64,000 nucleotides of DNA from Entomospira nematocerorum (GTDB lineage Bacteria; Spirochaetota; Spirochaetia; WRBN01). The notes below the pieces were generated by a model that did not search any database, had not been told where the DNA came from, and was given only the letters and a program-made list of their open reading frames with translations. The DNA lies in contig NZ_CP118169.1 in the NCBI RefSeq assembly GCF_028748105.1, forward strand, positions 1-64,000, given 5' to 3'. Below, piece after piece: positions 61,729 through 64,000 of the stretch (its first letter is position 1; each line of letters opens with the position of its first letter). A program made the translations under genes and the position numbers.

Positions 61729-61758
61729 AAGTCTGATAAGTAAAGCCTTATCAGACTT
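61729..61758. terminator. 12-bp perfect hairpin after the AAA operon
   Basis: AAGTCTGATAAG (61729-61740), loop TAAAGC, CTTATCAGACTT (61747-61758). Likely 3' end of the AAA operon transcript. Nothing gene-like is seen between it and 62031. Confidence 0.6.
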
Positions 61759-62031
61759 ACAACAGACTATACCAACACCATGCATAGACTAGTGAAACGA
61801 TATCTACGTCTTCTGTCTAGAAAAGATATCCCTAGAGTCTCACTTTTTATCATATTCTGTCTATAAAAGGAGTTATAGGTCTTGATTTGTGATAAAAATC
61901 GGTTTTTATCGCCATTTGATATTGATTATTTTCCTATATTATGCTAACATTGGCCCATATCAAATTATGTTGTTGATTTGCTATCACACCATGCGTGCAA
62001 ATCATACAATATCTCCTTTTTAATCAAAGTA

Positions 62032-62077
62032 TATGGCAAAAGAGAATCGCCCTGCCTAGCGATTCTCTTTTGCCATA
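62032..62077. terminator. 19-bp perfect hairpin, bidirectional terminator-like
   Basis: TATGGCAAAAGAGAATCGC (62032-62050) pairs fully with 62059-62077 around an eight-base loop. The inner nine pairs flanked by AAAA and TTTT make a classical two-way terminator. No gene ends nearby on the plus strand, so it may end a small RNA begun from TTGATA/TATTAT-like boxes near 61916-61945 (weak). Confidence 0.6.
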
Positions 62078-62185
62078 CATACATCTTAATTATTGTAAAA
62101 TTTTATAATAATTAATTATCAAATTTTGATCAGATAATAATTTATTATTATTTAGATATTTTATAAGAAAAATTTATTATTTTTG

Positions 62186-62214
62186 TTGACATTCCCTTTT
62201 TTTTTGATTATCAT
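62186..62214 (+). promoter_or_regulatory. Sigma70-like promoter of the gene at 62288
   Basis: TTGACA (62186-62191), exactly 17 nt, TATCAT (62209-62214). Strong match; leader of about 65 bases. Confidence 0.75.
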
Positions 62215-62287
62215 CGATATATATTAGGTATTATATACGATTTATTTTACTCATTACGCATTATTAGCACATTTTGTGGAGTCGCTG

Positions 62288-62872
62288 ATGAAAGTACGTC
62301 ACGTTACTTGGATTGTTTTAGTATTATTTCTGCTATCTCCCTTTGCACTAGCAAGTGAAGTTGTGCAGTTGCATAGTAATAAATATGTTTTTTCTTTCTC
62401 ACTAGAGAGCTTTCATCGTGCATGGAAAGCCATTAACCAAACACTCAGTGCCCCTTTTGAACACTTATCTTTTAGTGATCCCGTAACCGTTCCATCAAGA
62501 GGACGATACATCTACGCATCTCTTACCCAATCCATGCGTTTGACATTCCAATTGGATCCCCATGTTGATCACATTACCGCTATCTATTTAACGGCATCGC
62601 AACCTAGCTCCCCTTTTGAGGTGATGGTGCTCCATAACTCCGTAGCTATGCTTGTAAGTCTCCTAGATCATGAGATTAGCGAGCATGCTTTTGATCAAAT
62701 TCTTGTTCCATTACAAGATGAGATGATTCGTACGCATGTAAAGCACAATCGTATTATCTATATTAGCTTTATTAATAATATTCATGAATTTATTCTCGTT
62801 ATGGTACCCAGCCAACGAAATCAACCGCAAGATTACATACGACAACGCATACGTACAGAGTTAACTCAATAG
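62288..62872 (+). CDS. Secreted protein of unknown function
   Basis: 194 residues from the ATG at 62288, which has GTGGAG at a suitable distance (the frame extends to a GTG at 62276). Signal peptide with VLVLFLLSPFALA. The mature part has beta-hairpin-like segments (RGRYIYASLTQSMRLTFQLD) that may belong to the same kind of small domain as in the FGSS proteins, but this is weak. It has a full promoter and overlaps the convergent gene by 12 bases. Confidence 0.65.
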   Translation: MKVRHVTWIVLVLFLLSPFALASEVVQLHSNKYVFSFSLESFHRAWKAINQTLSAPFEHLSFSDPVTVPSRGRYIYASLTQSMRLTFQLDPHVDHITAIYLTASQPSSPFEVMVLHNSVAMLVSLLDHEISEHAFDQILVPLQDEMIRTHVKHNRIIYISFINNIHEFILVMVPSQRNQPQDYIRQRIRTELTQ

Positions 62873-63991
62873 TTCACAAACAACAGCATATTGATAGTGC
62901 ATTTTCTGATTACATGCCTGTATGAATTGATTGACCAAATAGAGGGTCTCTTGTACATCTCGGCATGGCTTACGTAACTGCCAGTAGAGAATACGTGATT
63001 GGCGATAATAGATACTAATATGACGTTTATTCTCGGATATTTTCACCCGAAATTTTAATCGAGGATTCCAAGCAATAAAGAGAATTTGATACGGCCAAAT
63101 CGGATTGGTAAGATAAAATCCATAGCTACTGAAGAAAACCCCATCAGCAGAGACCCAAAGCGGAATCTCTGCAGGACGAGAGAAGAGATTATACTCCATC
63201 GTCATCCGCCAAAAGTCGCTAGATGCATACAATCCAAGCTGTGAAATACTGTACATCGAGTGGACATCATAAGGTTTGAGTGGCCAAAAAAAGAACCTAT
63301 GCAAGTTTTTCTTCTGTAAATCTTTGAATAACTCTTCATGATAGTGCCTCGTGCGATGCTGCAGTAGTTGCAGAATCTCCTCTTGCCGTGGATGTAAATA
63401 GGGTTGCAGAGTTCCTTTGGGTTTACTCCGCTTGACTCTATCGTGCCGTCCCTCCGATCGTCTATCCACTTCCATAGAATAGCTATGCAGAATTTGTGTT
63501 AAGTGATATAGCGAGTGCTTAGGCCAATGATCCTCTAGCGTAAAGGGGGAATACTGACTATAGAGTAAGGTATACAAGTTATGAAAGAGTACCCCATCGA
63601 GTACAGAGAGACTCTCTTTGTAGCTGAGATTCTTCTTTTTTTGCGTAACATAAAAGAGACCAAAGATATAGCTAGCCCAAAACATCTGCCAATCATCAAA
63701 ATGCTCGTGCATAATCAAGGATAGCTTCTCCAGCATATAGTGAATATAACTTGAGGGAGCTAGTGCTAACTGATCGGCAAGAGCCAATAACTCCGAGAGA
63801 TGCACAAAGTAGTAGCCACTAAAGGCCACGTAAATTCCCTTATGGTTAATCTGTAATTGTGGTTCATCCCAGAGGGAGGCATGCTGTTGAAAGAATGCAT
63901 ACAGATCCTGAATACTCCGAGCATGACTTTGTAATCGATGATGCTCCTGCTTGATCGATGTTTGCAGACGATAACGACTCTCTTGTGTCAA
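62861..63991 (-). CDS. Protein of unknown function (may extend beyond the window)
   Basis: 376 residues from a TTG at 63991; the frame is open to the window edge, so the true start may be upstream. No signal peptide. The protein is rich in His, Tyr, Leu and Gln; it has a helical N-terminal half with a Lys/Arg-rich linker (RSEGRHDRVKRSKPKG) and a beta-rich second half (VSADGVFFSSYGFYLTN, RFRVKISENKRHIS-like). No family recognised. Confidence 0.6.
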   Translation of the reverse strand: MTQESRYRLQTSIKQEHHRLQSHARSIQDLYAFFQQHASLWDEPQLQINHKGIYVAFSGYYFVHLSELLALADQLALAPSSYIHYMLEKLSLIMHEHFDDWQMFWASYIFGLFYVTQKKKNLSYKESLSVLDGVLFHNLYTLLYSQYSPFTLEDHWPKHSLYHLTQILHSYSMEVDRRSEGRHDRVKRSKPKGTLQPYLHPRQEEILQLLQHRTRHYHEELFKDLQKKNLHRFFFWPLKPYDVHSMYSISQLGLYASSDFWRMTMEYNLFSRPAEIPLWVSADGVFFSSYGFYLTNPIWPYQILFIAWNPRLKFRVKISENKRHISIYYRQSRILYWQLRKPCRDVQETLYLVNQFIQACNQKMHYQYAVVCELLS

Positions 63992-64000
63992 AAATAACGT

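Noticed and set aside
1..64000. CRISPR array, tRNA/rRNA genes, insertion sequences, integrase
   Set aside because: No regularly spaced repeats, tRNA cloverleaf, rRNA-like stretches, DDE transposase or tyrosine/serine recombinase motifs were seen by eye.

Overview
The window looks like a chromosomal segment of a host-associated spirochaete, probably in or near Spirochaetaceae/Treponemataceae or the Entomospira group. This is inference, without a marker gene. Supporting signs are many signal-peptide proteins without database-like names, tandem OppA-type binding proteins as in Borrelia, a LolCDE-like outer-membrane export operon, and phage genes resembling those of spirochaete phages (a DUF261-like protein and a DUF1073-type portal). 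Base composition is moderately AT-rich. Genes are tightly packed, usually with clear GGAG-type ribosome sites and often with ATGA overlaps. No tRNA, rRNA, CRISPR array, integrase or transposase was seen.

Layout. 0-11 kb: the C-terminal part of a P-type Ca2+ ATPase, a secreted coiled-coil protein, a thioredoxin-fold miniprotein, a Wzm/Wzt-type polysaccharide exporter, two tandem peptide-binding proteins, several envelope proteins and a CapA-like phosphoesterase. 11-16 kb: a minus-strand cluster of secreted proteins, three of them clear paralogues. 16-18 kb: a lone phage portal gene with its own promoter and two small divergent genes. 18-23 kb: surface-polysaccharide genes (TupA-like ATP-grasp, UDP-glucose dehydrogenase, two GT2 glycosyltransferases). 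23-28 kb: minus-strand membrane and secreted proteins of unknown role. 28-39.7 kb: a compact minus-strand virion module running head, contractile tail, baseplate, fibre, terminase. 39.8-41.1 kb: a candidate small RNA and a WHH nuclease toxin with a SUKH immunity protein. 41-45.6 kb: a SIMPL lipoprotein, a DeoR regulator, a divergent GalT-like protein and a ROK regulator. 45.8-46.9 kb: a lysis cassette (DUF261-like candidate endolysin, holin, overlapping Rz/Rz1-like spanins). 47-50 kb: the fructose PTS operon. 50-55.5 kb: an ABC exporter, LolA-like and outer-membrane barrel operon. 56.7-61.6 kb: an unusual three-gene operon headed by a protein with four AAA+ domains. 62-64 kb: a secreted protein and an unknown protein.

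How the parts work together. Portal, structural/terminase and lysis genes together make a nearly full virion toolkit, but they lie in three places among cell genes, and no integration, repressor or replication genes are visible. That pattern fits a domesticated phage or gene-transfer-agent-like element better than an intact prophage. The other candidate new system is the operon at 56.7-61.6 kb: a degenerate ClpB-like domain followed by three CbbX-type ATPase modules, a four-helix membrane protein and a membrane-anchored His/Asp-rich protein, behind a promoter whose -10 box sits in a perfect inverted repeat.
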